NCBI GenBank assembly: GCA_002305915.1
Contig: DBRJ01000007.1
Coordinates: 29,674 to 62,912 of the forward strand
Direction of reading: 5' to 3'
Length of the DNA: 33,239 bases
DNA from: Pelotomaculum sp. UBA1371
GTDB lineage: Bacteria; Bacillota; Desulfotomaculia; Desulfotomaculales; Pelotomaculaceae
The notes beneath the pieces were generated by a model. The model was not told where the DNA came from and did no database searches. It was given only the letters and a program-made list of their open reading frames with translations. Shown here piece by piece: positions 8,205-15,906 of the stretch. How positions within the stretch are numbered: the stretch's first letter is position 1; each line of letters opens with the position of its first letter. Made by a program: the position numbers and the translations under genes.

Positions 8205-8444
8205 TTGAAGATTGAAGTCAGGGTATTCAGCGGCCTGGAGAACTATATTCCAGGTGCGCGTTTTGGGAAGCCTATGCCAATCGAAATAGCGGACCGTTTT
8301 ACCGCCCGGATGCTTCTGGAAAAGCTGAATATTCCGGAGAAAGAAGTTTTTACGATTCTTGTTAATGGTTCGCACAAAGGCCTCGACGATGTCCTTTGCA
8401 ATGGTGATCGCGTTTCTCTTTTTCCGCCGGTTGGTGGAGGTTAG
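8205..8444 (+). CDS. MoaD/ThiS family sulfur carrier protein
   Basis: A 79-residue ubiquitin-fold sulfur carrier. In this family the C-terminal Gly-Gly is adenylated by a MoeB/ThiF enzyme and converted to a thiocarboxylate that donates sulfur, in MoaD to molybdopterin. Visible features are a beta-grasp-like start (KIEVRVFSGL), VNGSHKGLDDVLCNGDRVSLFPPV near the end, and a terminal GGG (residues 77-79). The start is TTG 8205 behind a GGGG/GAGG-rich stretch. No MoaE partner is in the window, so it could instead serve another sulfur-transfer step, for example with a tungsten aldehyde ferredoxin oxidoreductase. The likely activating enzyme is at 11628. Confidence 0.85.
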   Translation: MKIEVRVFSGLENYIPGARFGKPMPIEIADRFTARMLLEKLNIPEKEVFTILVNGSHKGLDDVLCNGDRVSLFPPVGGG

Positions 8445-8451
8445 TCCTGAA

Positions 8452-8997
8452 ATGGTTGAGCTGGAAAAGCAGAAAAAAAAAGTGTATTATTGCGGAACAG
8501 CCTTTACTGCCGCTTTGCTTAATCAAAAAAGAAATCTGAGTACATCCGGTTCATTTAAGAGTTTTGAAAAAAACAAATTAAGTGCTGAAAACGAGGGCAG
8601 GAAAAAAAGAGTTAGGGTTGTCAGGGCTGCTTCAAATGTTACTAAGATTTCGGGTTACGGTGTAAACTACAAGTTATGGTTGGAAGGAAACGGGGCAACA
8701 TTTGGGGACGGCCTATTTCATATTCTCATGAATATCGAAACAACAGGTTCAATTTCTCAAGCAGCGCGGCAAATGAATATGTCCTACCGGGCTGCCTGGG
8801 GAAAAATAAAATTTGCTGAAGAACGCTGGGGTGTTCCGCTGCTGATTACCCAGGTCGGCGGTGAGATGGGCGGAGGAGCCAGATTAACGCCGGTTGCCCG
8901 CGAGTTGATCGACAAATTTCGCAGGCTGCGTGAAGTTGTAGACAGCTTTATCAATTATTCCTTTCAAGATATCTTCCGGGGTTGGCCAACCCTTTAA
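8452..8997 (+). CDS. ModE-like LysR-type HTH protein with N-terminal extension
   Basis: A DNA-binding protein of about 181 residues; ModE-type proteins regulate molybdate uptake and molybdoenzyme genes. From about residue 74 it matches the ModE winged helix: YKLWLEGNG, FGDGLFHILMNIETTGSISQAARQMNMSYRAAWGKIKFAEERWG and GGGARLTPVARELIDKFRRL. No C-terminal Mop (molybdate-binding) domains are present, as in single-domain clostridial ModE proteins. The ~70 residues before the HTH are Lys/Arg-rich and not part of the usual family. ATG 8452 has GGAGG 11 bases upstream, inside the Gly codons ending moaD, so the genes are probably coupled. It may start later, but no better start is visible. Confidence 0.82.
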   Translation: MVELEKQKKKVYYCGTAFTAALLNQKRNLSTSGSFKSFEKNKLSAENEGRKKRVRVVRAASNVTKISGYGVNYKLWLEGNGATFGDGLFHILMNIETTGSISQAARQMNMSYRAAWGKIKFAEERWGVPLLITQVGGEMGGGARLTPVARELIDKFRRLREVVDSFINYSFQDIFRGWPTL

Positions 8998-9087
8998 TTT
9001 AGGATATGGTTATACAATATTAAGCATAGCAAAGGGTAATCCGGCACAGGTTTAACCACCCGGATCAAAAAAACGAAGGTGATTTTT

Positions 9088-9780
9088 TTGGAAGTCTACT
9101 GGCAGGGACTGACGGAGGCCTTGCGCCTCCTGCTCAGCGGGGACCGCACTGTCCTTGAGATTATCTACCGGACCCTCCAGGTATCCGGCACTGCTACGTT
9201 GATCAGTGTATTGATAGGCCTTCCCCTGGGAACAGTTTTGGCGCTGTCCTCTTTTCCCGGTCGTAAGATAGTTGTGAGTTTTATTAACCTGGGCATGGGA
9301 CTGCCACCGGTGGTGGTAGGCCTGTGGGTGTGGCTGACTTTGAGCCGCTATGGCCCGCTGGGTTTCCTGGGTCTGCTTTACACACCCACGGCCATGGTCA
9401 TTGCCCAGGCCATCATTGCCTCTCCGATTGTAACAGGGTTCACCATCGCCGCCATCCAGTCGCTGAATCCAAAGATCCGGTTGCAGATTCTGGCTTTGGG
9501 TGCGTCGCGCCTGCAGTTGCTCTGGCTTCTTTTGAGAGAAGCCAGGCTTGGTTTGCTGGCGGCTGTTATTGCCGGCTTTGGAGGCGTTATTTCAGAGGTC
9601 GGTGCTTCCATCATGGTCGGCGGCAACTTGAAAGGATCTACCGTGGTGCTGACTACCGCTACCGTCCTTGAGGTCAACAAGGGTAATTATGAAATTGCCA
9701 CGGCTTTCAGCATCATTCTTCTGACACTGGCCTTTGGCATTACCGCTTTCTTAACCACAGCCCAGCAGCGGGGCAGATAG
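9088..9780 (+). CDS. tupB: TupB-like tungstate ABC transporter permease (orphan)
   Basis: Membrane permease of about 230 residues, resembling TupB of tungstate importers. It begins EVYWQGLTEALRLLLSGD, typical of TupB, and carries GLPLGTVLALSSFPGR, NLGMGLPPVVVGLWVW, the EAA-type loop IRLQILALGASR, and GFGGVISEVGASIMVGGNL. Hydrophobic helices cover most of the protein. TTG 9088 follows AAGGTGAT; a GTG at 9079 is an alternative within that site. No TupA or TupC gene is adjacent, so partners must be elsewhere or borrowed from the importer at 4050-6830. It follows the ModE-like gene by 90 bases and may be in its operon. Confidence 0.83.
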   Translation: MEVYWQGLTEALRLLLSGDRTVLEIIYRTLQVSGTATLISVLIGLPLGTVLALSSFPGRKIVVSFINLGMGLPPVVVGLWVWLTLSRYGPLGFLGLLYTPTAMVIAQAIIASPIVTGFTIAAIQSLNPKIRLQILALGASRLQLLWLLLREARLGLLAAVIAGFGGVISEVGASIMVGGNLKGSTVVLTTATVLEVNKGNYEIATAFSIILLTLAFGITAFLTTAQQRGR

Positions 9781-9887
9781 ATTCAAATTAATAATTATTT
9801 GCAGCATTTCTTAAAAACGTTGTTTTGTTTAGATTACCTGTTAACCAGTTGACTTGTCAAATAGAGTTTGCGTAGGGATTCCCTCCC

Positions 9888-9916
9888 TTCAAAGGATGCC
9901 TGGTTCAACCTTTGAA
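9888..9916. repeat. Inverted repeat upstream of moaA
   Basis: TTCAAAGG (9888-9895) and CCTTTGAA (9909-9916) are perfect inverted repeats separated by 13 bases, about 65 bp before the moaA start. A T-tract is absent, so it is more likely a protein-binding site or leader hairpin than a terminator. A short palindrome AATTGTGCAATT lies just downstream (9925-9936). Confidence 0.45.
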
Positions 9917-9979
9917 TAGCGTAATAATTGTGCAATTGAATTTGTACACCATCATTAATCAACTGAAGAAGGTGAAGTC

Positions 9980-10960
9980 ATGCGGGATACCTACCAGAGG
10001 GAGATTAATTATTTGCGGGTTTCCGTCACCGATCGGTGCAACCTGCGCTGTGTTTACTGCATGCCCCCGGGAGGCGTTAAATCGACACCCCACGAACAGG
10101 TTCTGAGGCTGGAAGAAATCGAAACTATTATCCGGGCCGCCGCCCTTGTGGGTATTAAAAAAATTCGCCTGACGGGGGGGGAGCCGCTGGTGCGCAAGGG
10201 GCTGGAAGGCCTGGTGCGGCGCATTTCAGAAATACCCGGTATTGACGATATTACCCTGACCACCAATGCCCTGCTCCTTGCCCCCCGGGCTGCGGCCCTG
10301 AAAGAAGCAGGCATTGGAAGGGTCAATATCAGTCTGGACACTCTTAGGCCGGACCGCTACCGCGAGATTACCCGGGGCGGCAACCTGGCCGTGGCCTGGG
10401 AAGGAATACAGGCTGCCCTCGATGCCGGTCTGCACCCGGTGAAGTTAAATACGGTGATGGTGCGCGGGGTCAATGAGGACGAGCTGGCGGCGCTGGCCCG
10501 CCTGACGTTGAACAGGCCGCTGCATGTCCGTTTTATTGAATTAATGCCCATTGGGTCTTCCAATACGTGGGCTGCCGGTCGTTATCTGCCGGCGGATGAA
10601 GCCATGAAGCAGATCAGCGCCCGTCTGGGACCGCTTTTGCCGGCCAAAAAGCCCTCCGGCGGCGGACCGGCCAAATACTACCAACTGAAAGATGCAGAGG
10701 GTACTGTCGGCTTTATTACTTCTATGAGCGATCATTTTTGTCAGAGCTGCAACCGCCTGCGCCTGACATCGGTGGGTGGTCTGAGGCCCTGTCTTTATGA
10801 TTCGACGGAAATTGATTTAAAAACACCTCTGCGCGAAGGGGCCGGATTAAAGGAAATCGCCGATCTGATCATGGATGTGATTGCCTTAAAACCGGACCGT
10901 CACCATATGAGCGATGGATGGCGGGACAGGCGCCGGGTCATGTCTCAGATTGGCGGATAG
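9980..10960 (+). CDS. moaA: GTP 3',8-cyclase MoaA
   Basis: Radical SAM enzyme for the first step of molybdenum cofactor synthesis, converting GTP to 3',8-cyclo-7,8-dihydro-GTP, which MoaC turns into cPMP. The 326-residue protein has the N-terminal [4Fe-4S] motif CNLRCVYC (Cys20, 24, 27), the SAM-binding LTGGEPLVRKG, and the C-terminal cluster Cys254, Cys257 and Cys271 in CQSCNRLRL and RPCLYD. It ends in Gly-Gly, the conserved MoaA tail needed for GTP rearrangement. The start is ATG 9980 behind GAAGGTGAAG. A strong hairpin follows, so it may be transcribed apart from the MOSC gene. Confidence 0.97.
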   Translation: MRDTYQREINYLRVSVTDRCNLRCVYCMPPGGVKSTPHEQVLRLEEIETIIRAAALVGIKKIRLTGGEPLVRKGLEGLVRRISEIPGIDDITLTTNALLLAPRAAALKEAGIGRVNISLDTLRPDRYREITRGGNLAVAWEGIQAALDAGLHPVKLNTVMVRGVNEDELAALARLTLNRPLHVRFIELMPIGSSNTWAAGRYLPADEAMKQISARLGPLLPAKKPSGGGPAKYYQLKDAEGTVGFITSMSDHFCQSCNRLRLTSVGGLRPCLYDSTEIDLKTPLREGAGLKEIADLIMDVIALKPDRHHMSDGWRDRRRVMSQIGG

Positions 10961-11007
10961 TGACGGGCAAAAGTTGGAAGGGTGCTGTCATGCTCCTGTA
11001 GTTGTTC

Positions 11008-11035
11008 GCTGCGCAGGCTGACCGGCCTGCGCAGC
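11008..11035 (+). terminator. Hairpin after moaA, probable terminator
   Basis: GCTGCGCAGGC and GCCTGCGCAGC form a perfect 11-bp GC-rich stem with a six-base loop. The sequence after it (GCTTTGTATTTG) is T-rich but not a clean run, so termination may be partial. Confidence 0.6.
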
Positions 11036-11104
11036 GCTTTGTATTTGTAATTATGCTCAGAGGCCGGGACTCTTTTGCACTATCCGTAGAAAGGATGTTT
11101 AATT

Positions 11105-11554
11105 ATGGGTATAATAAAAGCAGTATGTATCAGTAAGGAAAAAGGTACGCGCAAAAAAAATGTAGGTGAAGGCCTGCTGATTGAGGAGCACGGCCTGCAA
11201 AACGACTCCCATGCAGGTCCCTGGCACCGCCAGGTGAGTCTTCTAGCTATGGAAAGCATAGAAAAAATGAAAGCCCGGGGGCTGGATGTAGGGGCTGGTG
11301 ACTTTGCTGAAAATCTGACCACCGAAGGAATTGACCTGGTCAGCCTGCCCCTGGGCACCAGAATGAAAATTGGGAGCTCAGCAGTGGGAGAGGTTACCCA
11401 GATCGGCAAAGAGTGCCACAGGCGCTGTGCTATTTTCCAACAGGCCGGCGACTGTGTCATGCCCAGAGAAGGCATCTTCATCCGGATTCTTAACGGTGGT
11501 CCGGTCAAAGCCGGGGATGAGGTAGATATCCTCACTAAAGAGGAGGAAGCTTAA
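11105..11554 (+). CDS. MOSC domain protein
   Basis: A stand-alone 149-residue MOSC domain (the C-terminal domain of Moco sulfurases). Such proteins are thought to handle sulfur or molybdopterin-bound metal; the exact reaction of small bacterial members is unknown. Visible features are the start GIIKAVCISKEKGTRK, HAGPWHRQVSLLAMESI near residues 36-53, GDFAENLTTEGI near 65-77, IGSSAVGEVTQIGKECH and the cysteines Cys104, Cys108 and Cys117 in a CHRRC..DC arrangement, with Cys104 at the usual conserved site. An AAAGGATG site precedes ATG 11105. It sits within the cofactor cluster between moaA and the moeB-like gene, as in many clostridia. Confidence 0.88.
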   Translation: MGIIKAVCISKEKGTRKKNVGEGLLIEEHGLQNDSHAGPWHRQVSLLAMESIEKMKARGLDVGAGDFAENLTTEGIDLVSLPLGTRMKIGSSAVGEVTQIGKECHRRCAIFQQAGDCVMPREGIFIRILNGGPVKAGDEVDILTKEEEA

Positions 11555-11627
11555 CCCGCGTTGAAAACAGGGCATGGTGCAGATGCGGAAAAATTTGCTC
11601 TAAAGGAGCAGGTAAAGGGGTTTTTTG

Positions 11628-12398
11628 ATGGAGGTCAAGGCCGGTATCAAAGTTGAACAGGACCAGCGCTACAAGCGGAATATCCAGTTAGCCGGTATTG
11701 GAACCGAAGGCCAGGAAAAGTTGTTCCGTGCCTCGGTCCTGCTGGTGGGAGCCGGCGGCCTGGGTTCACCGGCTGCCTTTTATCTTGCCGCTGCCGGGGT
11801 CGGCAGGATCGGACTGGTTGACAACGACGAGGTTTCCCTGTCCAACCTTCAGCGCCAAATCCTGCACGCTACACCGGATCTGGGACGACCGAAAGTTGTT
11901 TCTGCTGGAGAAAAGCTAAAAGCTCTTAACCCGGATTTGCAATTGGATCTTTACCAGACTGCTTTTCGCCGGGACAACGCGGTGAACCTGGTTAAAAACT
12001 ATGATTTTATTATCGACTGCACCGATAACATTCCCGCCCGGCACGTGATCAATGAGGCCTGCCTGAAAATGAACAAGCCCTTTGTATACGGCGGGGTTCT
12101 GGCCTGGGCGGGCCAGGTTTTTACCGTTATCCCCGGTAAAGGTCCCTGCTTCAGGTGTGTTTTCCGGGAAACGCCCTCTCCGGATGCTCCTACGACTTCA
12201 GAAGTTGGGGTACTGGGCGCGGTTCCGGGCGTGATTGGGGTGCTCCAGGCTGCCGAAGCGCTGCGCTTTATCCTGGGTACCGGAGAACTATTAGTGGGTC
12301 GGCTCCTGGTTTATGACGCACTTTCCGCCGGGTTTTATGAAGTGCCGGTGCAAAGGGATCCCCTCTGCCCGGATTGCTCCGACCGGGAGCAGAATTAA
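11628..12398 (+). CDS. MoeB/ThiF/HesA family sulfur-carrier adenylyltransferase
   Basis: Adenylates the C-terminal Gly of a MoaD/ThiS carrier using ATP; the likely substrate is the carrier at 8205. The 256-residue protein has the nucleotide-binding GAGGLGS at 41-47, DNDEVSLSNLQRQ at 65-77 with the conserved Arg, DCTDN at 130-134, and two CxxC zinc ligands (Cys174/177 and Cys247/250). At the place where MoeB/ThiF proteins usually carry the thioester cysteine just before the EAGV-type motif, this one reads PTTSEVGVLG, with Thr190 aligned to the Cys. I use ATG 11628 behind AAAGGGG; TTG 11625 is an alternative. Confidence 0.88.
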   Translation: MEVKAGIKVEQDQRYKRNIQLAGIGTEGQEKLFRASVLLVGAGGLGSPAAFYLAAAGVGRIGLVDNDEVSLSNLQRQILHATPDLGRPKVVSAGEKLKALNPDLQLDLYQTAFRRDNAVNLVKNYDFIIDCTDNIPARHVINEACLKMNKPFVYGGVLAWAGQVFTVIPGKGPCFRCVFRETPSPDAPTTSEVGVLGAVPGVIGVLQAAEALRFILGTGELLVGRLLVYDALSAGFYEVPVQRDPLCPDCSDREQN

Positions 12399-12485
12399 GA
12401 CAGAGATGTGTTAACAGATTAAAACCAGTTTTACAGACTTAAATTATATAGTTTAAAAGATTTGCCCTAGAAAGGAATGGCGTTA

Positions 12486-12665
12486 ATGAAGGAAGCATCC
12501 AAAGAAATCCTGGAAGCGATTAAAAAAGCAGGCGGGGATGGAACAGTCACCTGTACTGAATTAAGGAAAATTGCCACTGAGTTCAATGTGCCGCCCCGGG
12601 TTGTGGGGGAGGTTGCAAATAACCTGAAAATTAAAATTAAATCCTGCGAACTGGGTTGTTTTTAA
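12486..12665 (+). CDS. Small Cys-containing protein between moeB-like gene and moeA
   Basis: A 59-residue protein with an AAAGGA site nine bases before ATG 12486; the ATG at 12477 directly abuts that site and is less likely. I do not recognise a named family. The predicted helices (SKEILEAIKKAGG, CTELRKIATEF, PPRVVGEVANNLKIKI) look like a compact winged-helix fold, and the protein ends in CELGCF with Cys54 and Cys58, plus Cys23. A DNA-binding or metal/sulfur-binding role in cofactor synthesis is possible from its position, but nothing in the sequence proves it. Confidence 0.75.
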   Translation: MKEASKEILEAIKKAGGDGTVTCTELRKIATEFNVPPRVVGEVANNLKIKIKSCELGCF

Positions 12666-12697
12666 GTGACCTGCAGTGGATGAACGGGGTGTAACTA

Positions 12698-13939
12698 TTG
12701 GCCGAACTATTTAAGGTGCTCACAATTGAAGCTGCCAGGTCGCTCCTGAGCGAATACCTGCCGCTGAAAATACCGGGCCAGAAGGTTCCTATGCTGGAAA
12801 GCCTTGACCGACGCCTTGCTGCGGATGTAATTGCCTTTCAGGATGTGCCCGGCTTTACCCGCTCTACAATGGATGGCTACGCTGTGCGGGCCAGGGACAC
12901 TTATGGCGCCAGTGAAGGCATGCCCGCCTATCTGGACGTTTGCGGCGAAATCCCCATGGGCCAGGAGCCCCGGGGCGGGGTGAAGGCGGGACAGTGCTGG
13001 CGCATCGCCACCGGCGGAATGCTGCCGGATGGTGCGGACGCCGTGGTTATTGTTGAATATACCGAGGAGTTGGATAGACATACCATTGGAATCACCCGTC
13101 CTGTAGCCCCCGGGGATAATGTGGTCCGCAGGGGAGAGGATATTTCAGAAGGCACGGCAGCGCTGCCGGCCGGTCACAGGATCCGGCCCCAGGACCTGGG
13201 CCTGCTTTCTTCTATAGGGGTCATGGAAGTAGCGGTCGTCCAACCAGTAAGGGTGGGAATCATCTCCACCGGGGACGAGTTAGTCAGTCCGGACCAGAAT
13301 CCCGCTCCCGGGCAGGTCCGGGATATCAACTCCTATACACTCTATGGCGCGGTGCAGTCCTGGGGCGGAGCGCCCCGCCTGTACGGGATTGTCAGGGACA
13401 ACGAGAAGGATTTAAGGGAGACCCTGGAGCGCTGCCTGAAGGAAAACGACATAGCGCTCCTGTCCGGTGGAAGTTCGGTGGGCACACGGGACGTCGCTTC
13501 AAAGGTAATCGACTCACTGGGGAAACCGGGGGTGCTTTTTCACGGTCTCTCCATAAAACCGGGCAAGCCTGTTGTGGGGGCTGTTGTCGGGAGCAAGCCG
13601 GTCTTTGGCCTACCGGGGCATCCGGCCTCGGCTATGGTAGTTTTTGACTTGCTGGTTGCGCCCCTGGTGCAGAAGGGCAGTTATTCTGCCAATCTGGAGG
13701 AAATCCAGCTGGAATTCCCGCTCCGGGCAATTATTACCCGAAGCCTGCACTCGGCTTCTGGCCGCGTGGATTTTATCCGGGTCAAGCTATCCTTCTGCGA
13801 GGGCCGGCTTTATGCAGAGCCGGTGCTGGGCAAGTCCGGGTTGATCGGGACACTGGTTAAAGCCGACGGCCTGGCCCGCATTCCAGCCGGCAAAGAAGGC
13901 GTTGAGGCCGGAGAGGCCGTTGATGTAAAACTATTCTAA
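12698..13939 (+). CDS. moeA: Molybdopterin molybdenumtransferase MoeA
   Basis: Inserts molybdenum (or tungsten) into adenylylated molybdopterin; 413 residues, the normal MoeA length. Domain hallmarks in order are FTRSTMDGYAVRARDT, CWRIATGGMLPDGADAVV, GDNVVRRGEDI, VGIISTGDELV, the MPT-binding LLSGGSSVGTRD, and the active-site GLSIKPGKPVVGAVVGSKPVFGLPGHP (two runs). A C-terminal domain IV (RIPAGKEGVEAGEAVDVKLF) is present. The start is TTG 12698 behind a GGGGTG stretch. The next gene, a second MoeA fused to a PBP-like domain, begins only 21 bases after the stop, so both are surely co-transcribed. Confidence 0.96.
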   Translation: MAELFKVLTIEAARSLLSEYLPLKIPGQKVPMLESLDRRLAADVIAFQDVPGFTRSTMDGYAVRARDTYGASEGMPAYLDVCGEIPMGQEPRGGVKAGQCWRIATGGMLPDGADAVVIVEYTEELDRHTIGITRPVAPGDNVVRRGEDISEGTAALPAGHRIRPQDLGLLSSIGVMEVAVVQPVRVGIISTGDELVSPDQNPAPGQVRDINSYTLYGAVQSWGGAPRLYGIVRDNEKDLRETLERCLKENDIALLSGGSSVGTRDVASKVIDSLGKPGVLFHGLSIKPGKPVVGAVVGSKPVFGLPGHPASAMVVFDLLVAPLVQKGSYSANLEEIQLEFPLRAIITRSLHSASGRVDFIRVKLSFCEGRLYAEPVLGKSGLIGTLVKADGLARIPAGKEGVEAGEAVDVKLF

Positions 13940-13960
13940 GTTATTGTGGGGGATTGGTTT

Positions 13961-15886
13961 ATGAAACGAAAGGTTTACCTGGACGGCCTTCCCTTGGAAG
14001 ACGCTATTGAAAAATTTTTTGGCTACCTGAAGGAAATCGGGGCGCTCAGTCCCGGCCGGCCTGAACTGGTTCCCGCGGAAGATGCCCTGGATAGGGTTAC
14101 CGCAGCGCCGGTCTATGCCCGGATTTCTTCTCCTCACTATCACGCCTCCTCAATGGACGGGATGGCTGTGCAATCCTCCAGCACATACGGAGCTTCCGAG
14201 ACAACGCCGAAGCGGTTGAAGGTTGGCCTGGAGGCGATTCCGGTGGATACAGGGGATCCCCTGCCGGAAGGCACCGACGCCGTGATTATGATTGAAGACG
14301 TTCATTTTGTGCAGCCTGAGGTCATCGAGATTATTCAGGCCGTAGCTCCCTGGCAGCACGTTCGCATTGTGGGGGAGGATGTGGTTGCTACAGAAATGGT
14401 CCTGCCCGCCAACCACCGGGTCAGGCCCGTTGATATCGGAGCTTTCCTGGCCAGCGGGGTCAGCCATATTTATGTTCATCCCCGCCCCGTGGTGGCGCTG
14501 TTGCCCACGGGAACTGAACTGGTGCAGCCCGGCACTGAACTGAAGCCCGGTGATATCATTGAGTTCAACTCCCGCATGCTGGGAGCCGTTTTGGAGCAGT
14601 GGGGGGCTGTAGCCCTGCGCAAAGAAATAACCATTGATGATATTGAAAGCGTAAAAGCTTCCGTTGCCGCCGCCGTTGACGAAGCGGACATAGTGCTGGT
14701 CAATGCCGGATCGTCGGCCGGCAGTGAGGATTTTACCGCTGATGTAATTAGCTCCCTGGGAAAGGTACTGATCCACGGAGTGGCCACCAAACCAGGTAAG
14801 CCCGTTATCCTTGGGGAGATTAAGGGCAAGCCCGTAATAGGCGTGCCGGGTTACCCGGTGTCGGCCTATATCGGAATGGATCTCTTTGTCAAACCGCTTG
14901 TTTTCCATAAAATGGGCTGTGCGCCCCCTGAACCCTCAATGATAGAAGCTGCTATCTCCAGGAAACTGGTTTCAAACCTGGGCATGGAGGAATTTGTCCG
15001 GGTTAAACTGGGTAAGGTGGGGGAAAAGATCATTGCCACGCCAATTTCCCGGGGTGCCGGAATTTTAATGTCCCTGGTGCGGGCCGACGGAATGCTCCGG
15101 GTACCCCGCCTGTCGGAAGGCTACAACGCCGGGGAAAAGGTAATGGTAGAATTGTTCCGCTCGCCCAGGGAAATTGAGGAAACTACCGTGATTATCGGCA
15201 GCCATGATATCGCCCTGGATGTTCTTTCTAATTTCCTGCGGCTGAAATACCCCGTAGCAACCCTTTCCTCAGCCAATGTGGGCAGCTTCGGCGGGCTGTC
15301 GGCTTTGAAACGGGGCGAGGCCCACTGCGCCGGGACACACCTGCTGGACGAGGAAACCGGGGACTACAATGTTCCCTACATTCAAAGGTTTCTTGCCGGC
15401 CGGGATCTAATTCTGGTCAACCTGGTGTACCGGGAGCAGGGATTGATCCTGGCCAAGGGCAATCCCAGGGGCATTCACGGACTGGAGGACATTGCCCGGC
15501 AGGGATATACCTATGTCAACCGCCAGCGCGGTGCCGGAACCAGGATTTTGCTGGATTATTACCTTCGTCAGATGGCCATTGAGCCGGAGCAGATAACCGG
15601 CTATGAATTTGAAGAATACACGCACATGGGCGTGGCCGCAGCGGTTAAAGCAGGCGCGGCAGACGCCGGGATGGGTATAAGGGCTGCTGCCGTAGCCTTG
15701 AATCTTGATTTCATCAGGGTGGCGGAAGAGCGCTACGATCTCTGCATCCCGGCTGAATACTGGGATACACCTTATATCCAGAGACTCCTGGAGGTAATGG
15801 CCTTGCCGGAATTCCGTGAGGAAGTGCAAAAGCTGGGCGGCTATGACTTACGTGACTGCGGTAAGGTAATCTGGCGGAGCCGCTAA
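13961..15886 (+). CDS. MoeA-like protein fused to a C-terminal PBP-like domain
   Basis: A 641-residue second MoeA. Residues 1 to ~405 hold the MoeA fold: SSMDGMAVQSSSTYG, PLPEGTDAVIM, VALLPTGTELV, VNAGSSAGSEDF, ATKPGKPVILGEIKGKPVIG, PGYPVSAY and the C-terminal RVPRLSEGYNAGE. From ~408 a PBP-like (LysR-substrate/ModA-type) domain follows: TTVIIGSHDIALDVL, ANVGSFGGLSALKRGEAH, DYNVPYIQRFLAG, ILAKGNPRGIHG, RQRGAGTRILLDYYL and LGGYDLRDCGKVIW. The domain is paralogous to that in the HTH protein at 31-996. GTGGGGGA precedes ATG 13961; a GTG at 13946 lies inside that site. Two MoeA paralogues may separate Mo from W insertion, with the extra domain sensing or channelling ligand; this is inference. Confidence 0.93.
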   Translation: MKRKVYLDGLPLEDAIEKFFGYLKEIGALSPGRPELVPAEDALDRVTAAPVYARISSPHYHASSMDGMAVQSSSTYGASETTPKRLKVGLEAIPVDTGDPLPEGTDAVIMIEDVHFVQPEVIEIIQAVAPWQHVRIVGEDVVATEMVLPANHRVRPVDIGAFLASGVSHIYVHPRPVVALLPTGTELVQPGTELKPGDIIEFNSRMLGAVLEQWGAVALRKEITIDDIESVKASVAAAVDEADIVLVNAGSSAGSEDFTADVISSLGKVLIHGVATKPGKPVILGEIKGKPVIGVPGYPVSAYIGMDLFVKPLVFHKMGCAPPEPSMIEAAISRKLVSNLGMEEFVRVKLGKVGEKIIATPISRGAGILMSLVRADGMLRVPRLSEGYNAGEKVMVELFRSPREIEETTVIIGSHDIALDVLSNFLRLKYPVATLSSANVGSFGGLSALKRGEAHCAGTHLLDEETGDYNVPYIQRFLAGRDLILVNLVYREQGLILAKGNPRGIHGLEDIARQGYTYVNRQRGAGTRILLDYYLRQMAIEPEQITGYEFEEYTHMGVAAAVKAGAADAGMGIRAAAVALNLDFIRVAEERYDLCIPAEYWDTPYIQRLLEVMALPEFREEVQKLGGYDLRDCGKVIWRSR

Positions 15887-15906
15887 AACATAAAGAATAG
15901 GTTAAC

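Noticed and set aside
14150..14908. 252-residue minus-strand frame inside the MoeA-PBP gene
   Set aside because: It is the antisense of a strongly supported gene and has no family-like motifs.
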